This document shows, piece after piece, positions 1 to 6,987 of a stretch of DNA of 12,834 nt (positions are counted from its first letter, which is position 1; every line of letters begins with the position of its first letter). This stretch comes from Bacteroidota bacterium (GTDB lineage: Bacteria; Bacteroidota; Bacteroidia; Chitinophagales; Chitinophagaceae): positions 1 through 12,834 of the forward strand of contig JAFAGR010000029.1 in the NCBI GenBank assembly GCA_023422565.1, in the 5' to 3' direction. A model generated the notes under the pieces. It was not told the DNA's origin, searched no databases, and was given only the letters and a program-made list of their open reading frames with translations. The position numbers and the translations under genes were made by a program.

Positions 1-110
1 CGCCGGGCTATCTGCCCTACACGGTAGGGCTGCCTATCCCTAACGCAAATCAACATACCGTCCGACCCCGCCCGAAGTGGCGAGGGAACGCCCATTCTGC
101 ATCGAAACTT
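1..110. repeat. GC-rich palindromic intergenic segment (possible repeat element, cut by the window edge)
   Basis: This stretch is clearly more GC-rich than the rest of the window and contains two strong hairpins. The first is GCCCTAC (14-20), loop ACG, GTAGGGC (24-30), a perfect 7-bp stem. The second pairs 66-72 with 79-86 (CCCCGCC / GGCGAGGG, one bulged A at 83) around the loop CGAAGT. No gene is evident: one frame is open from 3 to 197 but lacks a start and resembles nothing I know. Phrases such as GGGCGTTCCC (minus strand, 93-84) and ATCCCTAACGC (35-45) remind me of short palindromic repeats scattered between genes in Bacteroidota genomes; that is recollection, not a search result. Positions 111-231 show nothing certain. 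Confidence 0.4.
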
Positions 111-231
111 GTAACTATTAGCAGAAAGAAGGGCGAAACATTACAAAAAAATAGCAGCCAAAAGTTCTGTTGCAAATCCGAAAAATACGAACTATAAACT
201 ATGAACTACAAACTAACTTCCAACCATATCG

Positions 232-239
232 TATCTTTG
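232..239 (+). promoter_or_regulatory. Bacteroidota-type -7 element for mfd
   Basis: TATCTTTG matches TAnnTTTG, the Bacteroidota housekeeping -7 consensus, exactly. It ends 11 nt before the mfd ATG at 251, so transcription would begin only a few bases before the start codon. No convincing TTTG -33 element is visible about 19 bp upstream. This element helps to choose the ATG at 251 over the in-frame TTG at 170, which lies upstream of the promoter. Confidence 0.55.
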
Positions 240-250
240 CGCCGCATTAC

Positions 251-3200
251 ATGAGCCTGGAATTGTTGAAGGATGCGTATAAAAATGATCCCCGCAGTTT
301 TTCAATTGCGAACAGGATCACTATGAGCCAGCCTCAACACCTTGCACTTGCAGGCCTTCAGGGAAGCGCTTCTCAATTCTTACTGGCTCACCTACTTCAG
401 CTTCCGCTTTTGTCTCAGTTGAATCACCTCGTGATCATGCGCGATGCGGAGGAAGCAGCTTACTTTCATAACACACTTGAGAGCGTTTCAAAAGCGCTCG
501 ATCTTTTTTACTTTCCCTCATCCTTCAAAAACAAAAAGAATTACCGGCTGTTGAACAGCAGCCACGTAATGCTGCGGACAGAAGCGCTTACACGCCTCGC
601 TTCCGGAGGAAATAAAAAAGTTCTGGTCACGTATCCTGAAGCGCTTTTTGAAAAGGTGGTGATTCCATCAACCTTAACCAAACATATCATCGGCATCAAG
701 CAGGCAGATGAGATCGATGTAACCGCCATCTTACAAAAGCTGGTAGAGCATGGGTTTACCCGGACCGATTTTGTGTACGAGCCGGGCCAATTCGCGGTGC
801 GCGGAGGCATACTGGATATCTACTCATACGGCAATGAAAAACCATACCGTATTGAATTGTTTGGAAATGAAGTGGACAGTATCCGCATATTCGATCCCGA
901 ATCTCAATTGAGTGAAAGAAAACTTTTGCAGGTAAGTATTATCCCGAGTATAGTTGCCCTGCAGGATGGAGCAGAAACAAAGGAAGAAAATAAAGTTTCG
1001 TTGTTGGAATTTCTCCCGGAGAACACAGTGGTATGGATGCAGGACTGGACCTTTATTCGCGAAAAGATCGAACAGCAGCAGGAGGACCTGGAAATTGCCT
1101 TAGGGTTGGTTGAGGAGACCGATAAGGAAAATTTGTCGGAAGATGAATCCATCCATACAAGAAAGGACGTGGACCGGAAGGATTTCTCCACCGCAGACAA
1201 ACTTGAGGAGCAGGTAAAAAAAATGCATATCCTCGAATTAGGAAAACCTTTCTTCAGCAAGAGTGCAGATAAAATTGAATTCAATACACAGGCACAACCT
1301 TCATTCAACAGGCAATTCAATTTGCTGATCACCGACCTCCAGCAATATGAAAAGAAAGGTTATCATATTTATCTCTTCGCAGAAAATGCGAAACAACTCG
1401 AAAGGCTTCATTCCATCTTTACCGATCTGAAAGCTGAAGTACAGGTTAACCCGGTTGCGATATCCATTCATGAAGGTTTTACCGATCACGACCTGAAATT
1501 GGTTTGTTATACAGATCACCAGGTATTTCAGCGATATCATAAATACAAGGTGAAGCAGGCCTTTAGTAAAAACAAAGCGCTCACCTTAAAAACGCTCAGG
1601 GAATTACAGCCCGGCGACTATGTTACGCATATCGATCACGGCGTGGGCGTTTATAGCGGCTTACAAAAAATAGATGCGAACGGGCGTTTACAGGAGGCCG
1701 TTAGAATTCAATATAAAGATGGTGACTTGTTGTACGTAAACATTTCATCGCTTCATAAAATAAGCAAGTATTCGGGCAAGGAAGGAAGCGTGCCTAAGAT
1801 GAACAAGTTGGGCAGCGATGTTTGGAGCAAACTCAAAGATAAGACGAAAAAGCAGGTTAAAGACATTGCCACAAACCTGATCCGGCTATACGCGCAACGA
1901 AAAGCGCAGGAAGGATTTGCTCACGGTCCGGATACCTATATGCAAACCGAACTTGAAGCAAGTTTTATTTATGAGGATACGCCTGACCAGGCAAAGGCGA
2001 GCGAGGATGTAAAGCGCGATATGGAAAAGCCCTCTCCGATGGATAGGCTGGTTTGCGGCGATGTGGGATTTGGAAAAACCGAAATTGCAGTAAGGGCAGC
2101 ATTCAAAACCTGCAACGATGGTAAACAGGCCGCAGTGCTTGTTCCTACAACCATTCTTGCCTACCAACATTACAAAACCTTTGGCGACCGGTTGAAAGAT
2201 TTTCCCGTTACTGTTGATTTTATCAATCGATTTAAATCATCGAAGGAAAAAAAGGAAACTTATAAAAGGCTTGCAGAAGGGAAGATCGACATTATCATCG
2301 GAACGCATGCCCTTTTAGGAAAGGATGTGAAATTCAAAGACCTTGGCGTGCTTATCATTGACGAGGAGCAAAAGTTTGGTGTTTCCGCAAAAGAAAAACT
2401 GAAAGAGCTTCGAACCAATGTAGATTCGCTCACCCTAACGGCAACGCCTATCCCAAGAACGTTGCAATTCAGCCTTATGGGTGCGCGTGACCTGAGCATC
2501 ATCAATACGCCACCGCCCAACCGTCAGCCAATACAAACTGAAGTAACCACTTTTAATGAAGACGCGATCCGCGATATCATTTATTATGAAACTGAAAGAG
2601 GCGGGCAGGTTTTCTTCATCCACAACAGGGTGAAGGGCCTTGCTGAAATGAAGAGTTATGTACAGGGGCTTTGTCCTGATTTGAGCATTGCCTATGCGCA
2701 TGGTCAAATGGAGGGTGATGAACTGGAAGACACTATCCTCGACTTCATGGACAAGAAGTATGATGTGCTTATCTGCACAAACATCGTGGAAAGCGGGGTT
2801 GATATTCCGAACGTGAATACGATTATAGTAAACAATGCGCATCAATTTGGTTTAAGCGATCTTCACCAGCTCCGCGGCCGTGTGGGAAGAAGCAATAAGA
2901 AAGCGTTTTGTTATTTGATCGCCCCGCCTGTGAGTACGCTTCCTCCTGACAGTCGAAAGAGACTTAACACGCTTGAACAATGCAGCGACCTGGGCAGCGG
3001 TTTCCAGATCGCCATGCGTGACCTCGACATTCGCGGAGCGGGAAACTTACTAGGCGGAGAGCAAAGTGGTTTCATTGCCGAGATCGGATTTGAAATGTAT
3101 CAGAAGATCCTCGATGAAGCGATTCGTGAATTGAAGAGAAAAGATTTCCGCGATCTTTTCCGCGAAGAGATCAGGCAGCAGGATGATTACGTGAGTGATA

Positions 3201-3661
3201 CCAGCATTGATACCGATCTTGAAATTCTCATTCCGGATAATTATGTGGAAAGTATTACAGAAAGATTGAGCCTGTATTCCAGGTTAGACAATTGCGAAAC
3301 CGAAGAAGATCTCCTTGCATTTCACCAGGAGTTGCAGGACAGGTTTGGCCCTGTGCCGTCACAGGTTGAAGATCTTTTCACAACAGTTAGAGTGCGAAAA
3401 ATGGCGGTTGAACTTGGGTTTGAAAAACTATTCCTTAAAAATGAAACGTTGAAATGCTTCTTCGTAAGCAACCCTGATTCGCCGTACTTCCAGAGTGAAA
3501 CCTTCAACCGCATTCTTGAATTTCTTCAAACAGGAACCAATAAAGGAAAATTAAAACAAGTTGGTAAGAATGGTATCCTTGTAGTAGAAGATATCGTCAA
3601 CATGACAGAGCTTCATCGCTTCATCTCGAAGATGTTGCAACATGTGAAGGAAGAAGGCTGA
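251..3661 (+). CDS. mfd: Transcription-repair coupling factor Mfd
   Basis: Mfd is the cytoplasmic ATP-dependent translocase that removes RNA polymerase stalled at DNA lesions and recruits the UvrABC excision machinery. The 1136-aa product has the full family layout: an N-terminal UvrB-like part (about 1-300), an RNA-polymerase-interacting CarD-like domain near 444-510 (QPGDYVTHIDHGVGVY), then the helicase core. Visible motifs are Walker A GDVGFGKTEIA near 603, the DEEQ box IIDEEQKFG near 704, TATPIPRTL, and the motif VI region HQLRGRVGRS. The C-terminal TRCF domain follows from about 980. The reading frame is open back to a TTG at 170, but the ATG at 251 fits the promoter position and normal family length; an ATG at 323 is a less likely alternative. 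The next gene is separated by about 110 nt, so mfd is probably monocistronic. Identification is very secure. Confidence 0.97.
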   Translation: MSLELLKDAYKNDPRSFSIANRITMSQPQHLALAGLQGSASQFLLAHLLQLPLLSQLNHLVIMRDAEEAAYFHNTLESVSKALDLFYFPSSFKNKKNYRLLNSSHVMLRTEALTRLASGGNKKVLVTYPEALFEKVVIPSTLTKHIIGIKQADEIDVTAILQKLVEHGFTRTDFVYEPGQFAVRGGILDIYSYGNEKPYRIELFGNEVDSIRIFDPESQLSERKLLQVSIIPSIVALQDGAETKEENKVSLLEFLPENTVVWMQDWTFIREKIEQQQEDLEIALGLVEETDKENLSEDESIHTRKDVDRKDFSTADKLEEQVKKMHILELGKPFFSKSADKIEFNTQAQPSFNRQFNLLITDLQQYEKKGYHIYLFAENAKQLERLHSIFTDLKAEVQVNPVAISIHEGFTDHDLKLVCYTDHQVFQRYHKYKVKQAFSKNKALTLKTLRELQPGDYVTHIDHGVGVYSGLQKIDANGRLQEAVRIQYKDGDLLYVNISSLHKISKYSGKEGSVPKMNKLGSDVWSKLKDKTKKQVKDIATNLIRLYAQRKAQEGFAHGPDTYMQTELEASFIYEDTPDQAKASEDVKRDMEKPSPMDRLVCGDVGFGKTEIAVRAAFKTCNDGKQAAVLVPTTILAYQHYKTFGDRLKDFPVTVDFINRFKSSKEKKETYKRLAEGKIDIIIGTHALLGKDVKFKDLGVLIIDEEQKFGVSAKEKLKELRTNVDSLTLTATPIPRTLQFSLMGARDLSIINTPPPNRQPIQTEVTTFNEDAIRDIIYYETERGGQVFFIHNRVKGLAEMKSYVQGLCPDLSIAYAHGQMEGDELEDTILDFMDKKYDVLICTNIVESGVDIPNVNTIIVNNAHQFGLSDLHQLRGRVGRSNKKAFCYLIAPPVSTLPPDSRKRLNTLEQCSDLGSGFQIAMRDLDIRGAGNLLGGEQSGFIAEIGFEMYQKILDEAIRELKRKDFRDLFREEIRQQDDYVSDTSIDTDLEILIPDNYVESITERLSLYSRLDNCETEEDLLAFHQELQDRFGPVPSQVEDLFTTVRVRKMAVELGFEKLFLKNETLKCFFVSNPDSPYFQSETFNRILEFLQTGTNKGKLKQVGKNGILVVEDIVNMTELHRFISKMLQHVKEEG

Positions 3662-3770
3662 ATATTGCATTTTTACACTACCTAAAAATTACCCTATTTA
3701 ATTCAAGTTGAAGGACTCTTTCTATGTAAGTTGCGAGAGGAACCGCAATAAATGACGTAGCTTCTTTCAA

Positions 3771-4141
3771 ATGAAAAAAACCTGATCATCCACACAGTTA
3801 TAGGCTGTGCAATCGAAGTTCACCGCCGACTCGGACCAGGTATGCTTGAGTCGGCTTACCAACATTGCCTTCAGTATGAACTTACAAATCATGGGTTAGT
3901 AGCACTCGCATCCAAAGCAATGCCGCTGGTTTATAAAAACATACATCTGGACTACGGTTACCGGCTTGATCTTCTTATTAACGAATTTCTTGTTATCGAA
4001 TTAAAGTCTGTAGAGTGTCTTGCACCAGTTCACTTTGCACAGCTGCTGACTTATATGCGGTTAGGAGATTACAAAGCGGGTCTTCTTATCAACTTCAACG
4101 TTACTGTACTTAAGAACGGTATCAGAAGATTAGTACTTTAA
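3771..4141 (+). CDS. GxxExxY family protein (PD-(D/E)XK nuclease-like), start region frame-disrupted
   Basis: This is a small protein of the GxxExxY family, which is placed in the PD-(D/E)XK nuclease superfamily and has no established function. The signature GMLESAY is present, followed by a plausible nuclease core: RLDLLINEFLVIELK (D then ExK), HFAQLLTYMRL, and the typical ending GLLINFN...LKNGIRRLVL. The first in-frame ATG (3842) would start inside the signature and lose its G. Homology plainly continues upstream in the same frame (IGCAIEVHRRLGPG, 3800-3841), and the frame is open back to a TAG at 3758. The only suitable ATG, at 3771, is in another frame and stops after four codons (ATG AAA AAA ACC TGA). 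A one-base change in the A7 run at 3774-3780, or a -1 slip there, would join it as MKKNLIIHTVIGC. Otherwise a rare CTG or ATC start near 3782 is needed. It may be a decayed gene, a sequencing error or a regulated frame. The family call is good; whether it is expressed is open. Confidence 0.75.
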
Positions 4142-4203
4142 CACTAAGGATGCGGCAGAAATGGTCACAAAGTTTCACTAAGAAATACAGGAGATACACT
4201 GAG
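4142..4203 (+). repeat. Phased CACnnAG heptamer array, plus-strand arm
   Basis: Directly after the stop of the GxxExxY gene, degenerate heptamers occur at helical spacing: CACTAAG (4142-4148), then CACAAAG (4166), CACTAAG (4176), the variant TACAGGA (4186) and CACTGAG (4197). The last four start 10, 10 and 11 bp apart. The unit also occurs in opposite orientation at 4310-4347. I have a general memory of similar strings (cacaaag, cacggag) beside genes of this family in other genomes, but no search was made. The 4150-4578 open frame that crosses this area is composed of repeat and non-coding sequence and is not called as a gene. Confidence 0.5.
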
Positions 4204-4309
4204 GGAGATTGGTTCTGCAAACCAATTCATCTTTTGGCAAGATACAACTGCAAAGTAAGGAGAGTTCAGTATGCCTTACATAAAAATCATTCCCTGCCCT
4301 TTTTAAATT

Positions 4310-4347
4310 CTCCGTGGAACTTAGATTCCACTTTGTGGATCTTCGTG
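4310..4347 (-). repeat. Phased CACnnAG heptamer array, minus-strand arm
   Basis: Read on the minus strand, the units are CACGAAG (4347-4341), CACAAAG (4337-4331), the variant ATCTAAG (4326-4320) and CACGGAG (4316-4310), spaced 10, 11 and 10 bp. They mirror the plus-strand arm across about 105 bp (4204-4309) in which I see no gene or clear structure. Together the two arms form a large, degenerate inverted repeat. Function is unknown: it could be a protein-binding array, an RNA hairpin, or the remnant of a mobile repeat. Confidence 0.5.
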
Positions 4348-4398
4348 CAACAACTGTATTTGTTTCATAGTCTGTATACAACCCCAAAAGTTAGTCAT

Positions 4399-4423
4399 AA
4401 AAAAAGGCTGCATACAGCAGCCC
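4399..4423 (-). terminator. Intrinsic terminator of the gyrB / small-protein transcripts
   Basis: On the minus strand this reads GGCTGC, loop TGTAT, GCAGCC, followed by seven T. It is a perfect 6-bp GC-rich stem with a U-tract, about 25 nt after the stop of the 66-aa gene. On the plus strand the tail after the stem is CTAAAAATT, so it is directional and serves the minus strand. Confidence 0.85.
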
Positions 4424-4447
4424 TAAAAATTAAGTTGTCAATATTTC

Positions 4448-4648
4448 TTACCATCCTTTCTTTGCCACCCCATCTTTCACAGCTTCCAGCGCACGCGCTT
4501 CGCCAAGCATGGTGGTCATTTTGTTTCCTTTGCCATCATCGCCCTGGGCCATATAGCCACCGCGTGCGGTTTTGGTAATTACTGCATTATGCATCGGACA
4601 ATCTTTCTCCTTTGTTTTCATGCAATAAGCTGTTATCATTTTTGCCAT
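4448..4648 (-). CDS. Small basic hypothetical protein (66 aa), zinc-ribbon-like without the zinc ligands
   Basis: The product starts MAKMITAYCMKTKEKDC and ends KDGVAKKGW. I do not recognise a characterised protein. The opening YCMKTKEK, the central KTARGGYMAQG and GNKM recall small zinc-ribbon proteins of the DUF5679 type, in which YCxxC and a later CPxCG pair bind zinc. Here only C9 of that set survives (plus C17), so zinc binding in the same way is not expected. The ATG at 4648 is preferred over the upstream in-frame TTG (4654) because of its A-rich leader. The gene lies 100 nt after gyrB on the same strand and directly before a strong terminator, so it could be read through from gyrB or have its own promoter. 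Protein-like composition, the position and the terminator support a real gene; the family link is weak inference. Confidence 0.75.
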   Translation of the reverse strand: MAKMITAYCMKTKEKDCPMHNAVITKTARGGYMAQGDDGKGNKMTTMLGEARALEAVKDGVAKKGW

Positions 4649-4748
4649 TTTCAAATTGTTTTTGTTTTGAGAATATTTTTTTACTGGTCGATTCTACAAG
4701 CTATATAAAAATTGTGAAACCCGCAACCTTGTGTGGAAAAAACCCCTG

Positions 4749-6728
4749 TTACACATCTATTTTCGCATATTTAGCGTGGGTTTCAATAAATTCCCGGCGT
4801 GGCGGAACCTCATCTCCCATCAACATGCTGAAAATACGATCCGCCTCTGCTGCGCTTTCAATAGTCACCTGCTTTAAGGTGCGCGTTGCCGGGTTCATGG
4901 TTGTTTCCCATAATTGTTCAGCGTTCATCTCTCCTAAACCTTTATAACGCTGTACGGTTACGCTGTCTTCTTTTCCCTGGCCAAGTATCGCAGAAACTTT
5001 TTTCCTTTCCTCTTCATTCCATGCATACTCCTGATCCTTTCCTTTTTTTACAAGGTAGAGCGGCGGTTGTGCAATATACACATGGCCCTGCTCAACCATT
5101 TCCTTCATATAACGGAAAACGAATGTAAGAATAAGCGTTGCGATGTGGCTTCCGTCCACATCGGCATCCGTCATAATGATCAACTTATGATAACGCAATT
5201 TTGAAAGGTCAAGTGATTTCGGATCTTCAGGAGTTCCGATCTTAACGCCGAGTGCGGTGAACATATTTCTGATCTCTTCATTATCGTAGATCTTATGTTC
5301 CATCGCTTTTTCCACGTTTAGAATTTTACCGCGCAGGGGAAGGATTGCCTGGAAGCTCCTGTCGCGCCCCTGTTTTGCTGTACCACCGGCAGAGTCCCCT
5401 TCCACAAGGAACAACTCACATTTACCCGGATCTTTTTCTGAGCAATCAGCCAGTTTACCCGGAAGTCCGCCTCCTACCAAAACACTTTTGCGTTGCACCA
5501 TATCACGGGCACGCTTAGCCGCAGCGCGGGCCTGTGCAGCGAGGATCACTTTTTGAATTATAGTTTTCGCATCACGCGGGTTTTCTTCAAGATAGTTCTC
5601 AAGCACGCGGCTTAAAGTGGTATCCACAATTCCCATCACCTCGCTGTTACCGAGTTTGGTTTTTGTCTGTCCTTCAAACTGAGGCTCCGGAACTTTTACA
5701 GAAATGATTGCTGAGATCCCTTCGCGGAAATCATCACCTTCAATAGAAACCTTTGCCTTATCAAACATTCCCTGTTTCTCACCATAACTTTTGAACACGC
5801 GTGTAATACTTCTTCTAAAGCCTGCCACGTGGGTTCCACCTTCAATTGTATTGATATTATTTACGTAACTGAAAATGTGCTCCTGGTAACCTGCGTTGTA
5901 CACCATGGCCACTTCCACCGCCACATTTGTTGCCGCATCATGCCCGTCGCAATAAATAACTGTGGGAATAAGCGGCTGACGGTTTGCCTGCTTATCGATC
6001 ATTTCAACAAATTCGACAATTCCGCCCTCGCTGTAAAATTTCTTGGAAAAGGTCTTTCCTTCATCATCAATTTCGCGAAGGTCATTCAGAGTTATCGCGA
6101 TCCCTTTATTAAGGAAAGAAAGTTCGCGCAATCTTCCTTCTAAAATTTCCTTATTGTATTCGGTTACCGTGAAAATTGAGCCGTCGGGCCAAAAGTGAAC
6201 CCGAGTTCCGGTGTTTTCTGCCTTGCCGATTTCGCGAACCGAATATTGCGGGATACCCTTGGCATACTCCTGTTCGAAAACTTTTCCTTCACGATTAACG
6301 GTTACGTGTAAACGCGTGCTCAATGCATTCACGCAACTCACACCCACACCATGCAAACCGCCCGACACTTTATAAGAACCTTTGTCGAATTTACCGCCGG
6401 CGTGAAGTACGGTCATCACCACTTCAAGCGCGCTTCGGTTTTCTTTTGTATGCATCCCGGTCGGAATACCGCGGCCGTCGTCTTTTACGCTGATGCTGTT
6501 ATCTTCATGAATTGTAACCTCGATATTCTTGCAATAACCTGCAAGGGCCTCATCAATAGAGTTGTCCACCACTTCATATACCAGATGGTGCAAGCCTTTT
6601 ACACTGATATCGCCAATATACATGGCTGGCCTTTTACGAACCGCTTCCAGGCCTTCAAGAACCTGTATACTGTCTGCACTATATGAATTGGAGGTTTGGG
6701 GTAGGGCTACTTCTGCTTCTGTACTCAT
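4749..6728 (-). CDS. gyrB: DNA gyrase subunit B
   Basis: GyrB is the ATPase subunit of DNA gyrase, which with GyrA introduces negative supercoils. The 659-aa product shows a GHKL ATPase domain (EVVDNSIDEA, DDGRGIPTGMH, GGLHGVG), the transducer lysine motif QTKTKLGN, and the TOPRIM domain with EGDSAGG near 443 and DADVDGSH near 521. The C-terminus QRYKGLGEMN...FIETHAKYAKIDV is typical of GyrB rather than ParE. It lacks the roughly 170-residue insertion found in enterobacterial GyrB, as expected outside Proteobacteria. The open frame extends to a TTG at 6746, but ATG 6728 (MSTEAEVALPQ) is the better start. It is divergent from the AraC gene and has its own promoter candidate. GyrA is not in the window. 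Confidence 0.97.
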   Translation of the reverse strand: MSTEAEVALPQTSNSYSADSIQVLEGLEAVRKRPAMYIGDISVKGLHHLVYEVVDNSIDEALAGYCKNIEVTIHEDNSISVKDDGRGIPTGMHTKENRSALEVVMTVLHAGGKFDKGSYKVSGGLHGVGVSCVNALSTRLHVTVNREGKVFEQEYAKGIPQYSVREIGKAENTGTRVHFWPDGSIFTVTEYNKEILEGRLRELSFLNKGIAITLNDLREIDDEGKTFSKKFYSEGGIVEFVEMIDKQANRQPLIPTVIYCDGHDAATNVAVEVAMVYNAGYQEHIFSYVNNINTIEGGTHVAGFRRSITRVFKSYGEKQGMFDKAKVSIEGDDFREGISAIISVKVPEPQFEGQTKTKLGNSEVMGIVDTTLSRVLENYLEENPRDAKTIIQKVILAAQARAAAKRARDMVQRKSVLVGGGLPGKLADCSEKDPGKCELFLVEGDSAGGTAKQGRDRSFQAILPLRGKILNVEKAMEHKIYDNEEIRNMFTALGVKIGTPEDPKSLDLSKLRYHKLIIMTDADVDGSHIATLILTFVFRYMKEMVEQGHVYIAQPPLYLVKKGKDQEYAWNEEERKKVSAILGQGKEDSVTVQRYKGLGEMNAEQLWETTMNPATRTLKQVTIESAAEADRIFSMLMGDEVPPRREFIETHAKYAKIDV

Positions 6729-6773
6729 AAATGGATTGAAAATCAATAATTTTTGCCTTGAAAAATACTTCAG

Positions 6774-6805
6774 CGAAGGTACGAAAAAATAGCCTGTTTT
6801 TCAAG
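6774..6805 (-). promoter_or_regulatory. Candidate gyrB promoter
   Basis: On the minus strand CTTG (6805-6802) is followed after 20 nt by TACCTTCG (6781-6774). This is one mismatch from TAnnTTTG, with a partial match to the TTTG -33 element at nearly canonical spacing. It would give gyrB an untranslated leader of about 40 nt. Confidence 0.45.
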
Positions 6806-6873
6806 GAAGAAACGCACAAAAAACCCCCAATTTTCCCAAGCTTCCCTATATATGTATTATACTGGATATCAGC

Positions 6874-6888
6874 ATATTTATGAAATAT
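6874..6888. promoter_or_regulatory. AT-rich perfect inverted repeat upstream of the AraC gene
   Basis: ATATTT (6874-6879), spacer ATG, AAATAT (6883-6888) form a perfect 6-bp inverted repeat in the divergent gyrB/AraC intergenic region, about 100 bp before the regulator start. It could be an operator, but AT-rich palindromes of this size arise easily by chance. The rest of 6806-6970 shows no gene. Confidence 0.2.
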
Positions 6889-6970
6889 CAAGCAGCTACC
6901 AGACCTATAGCTATTCCTAATGGTGCCTTACCCTTTAAATTTAAGTGAACATTGCCGGATTTTTTATCTG

Positions 6971-6978
6971 TAATTTTG
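6971..6978 (+). promoter_or_regulatory. Bacteroidota-type -7 element for the AraC-family gene
   Basis: TAATTTTG is an exact TAnnTTTG match ending 9 nt before the ATG at 6988, implying an almost leaderless mRNA. A TTG at 6952 is too close (16 nt) to be a regular -33 element. Confidence 0.5.
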
Positions 6979-6987
6979 CAGCCTGAA

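Noticed and set aside
3..197. 64-codon start-less open frame at the left edge
   Set aside because: No recognisable protein; it runs through hairpin-rich DNA and overlaps the mfd promoter approach.
904..1332. 142-codon minus-strand open frame inside mfd
   Set aside because: Antisense shadow of a confidently identified gene; serine/cysteine-rich translation with no domain.
2435..2845. 136-codon minus-strand open frame inside mfd
   Set aside because: Antisense to the helicase core, whose motifs are all intact on the plus strand.
3731..3748. TTGCG-N8-CGCAA inverted repeat after mfd as a terminator
   Set aside because: The stem is only 5 bp and no U-tract follows.
4150..4578. 142-codon plus-strand open frame
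   Set aside because: It covers the heptamer arrays and the terminator and lies antisense to the 66-aa gene; the translation has no protein-like features.
6880..6948. 22-codon frame upstream of the AraC gene, possible leader peptide
   Set aside because: It ends before the -7 element of the regulator, has no promoter of its own that I can see, and its start overlaps a chance-prone AT palindrome.
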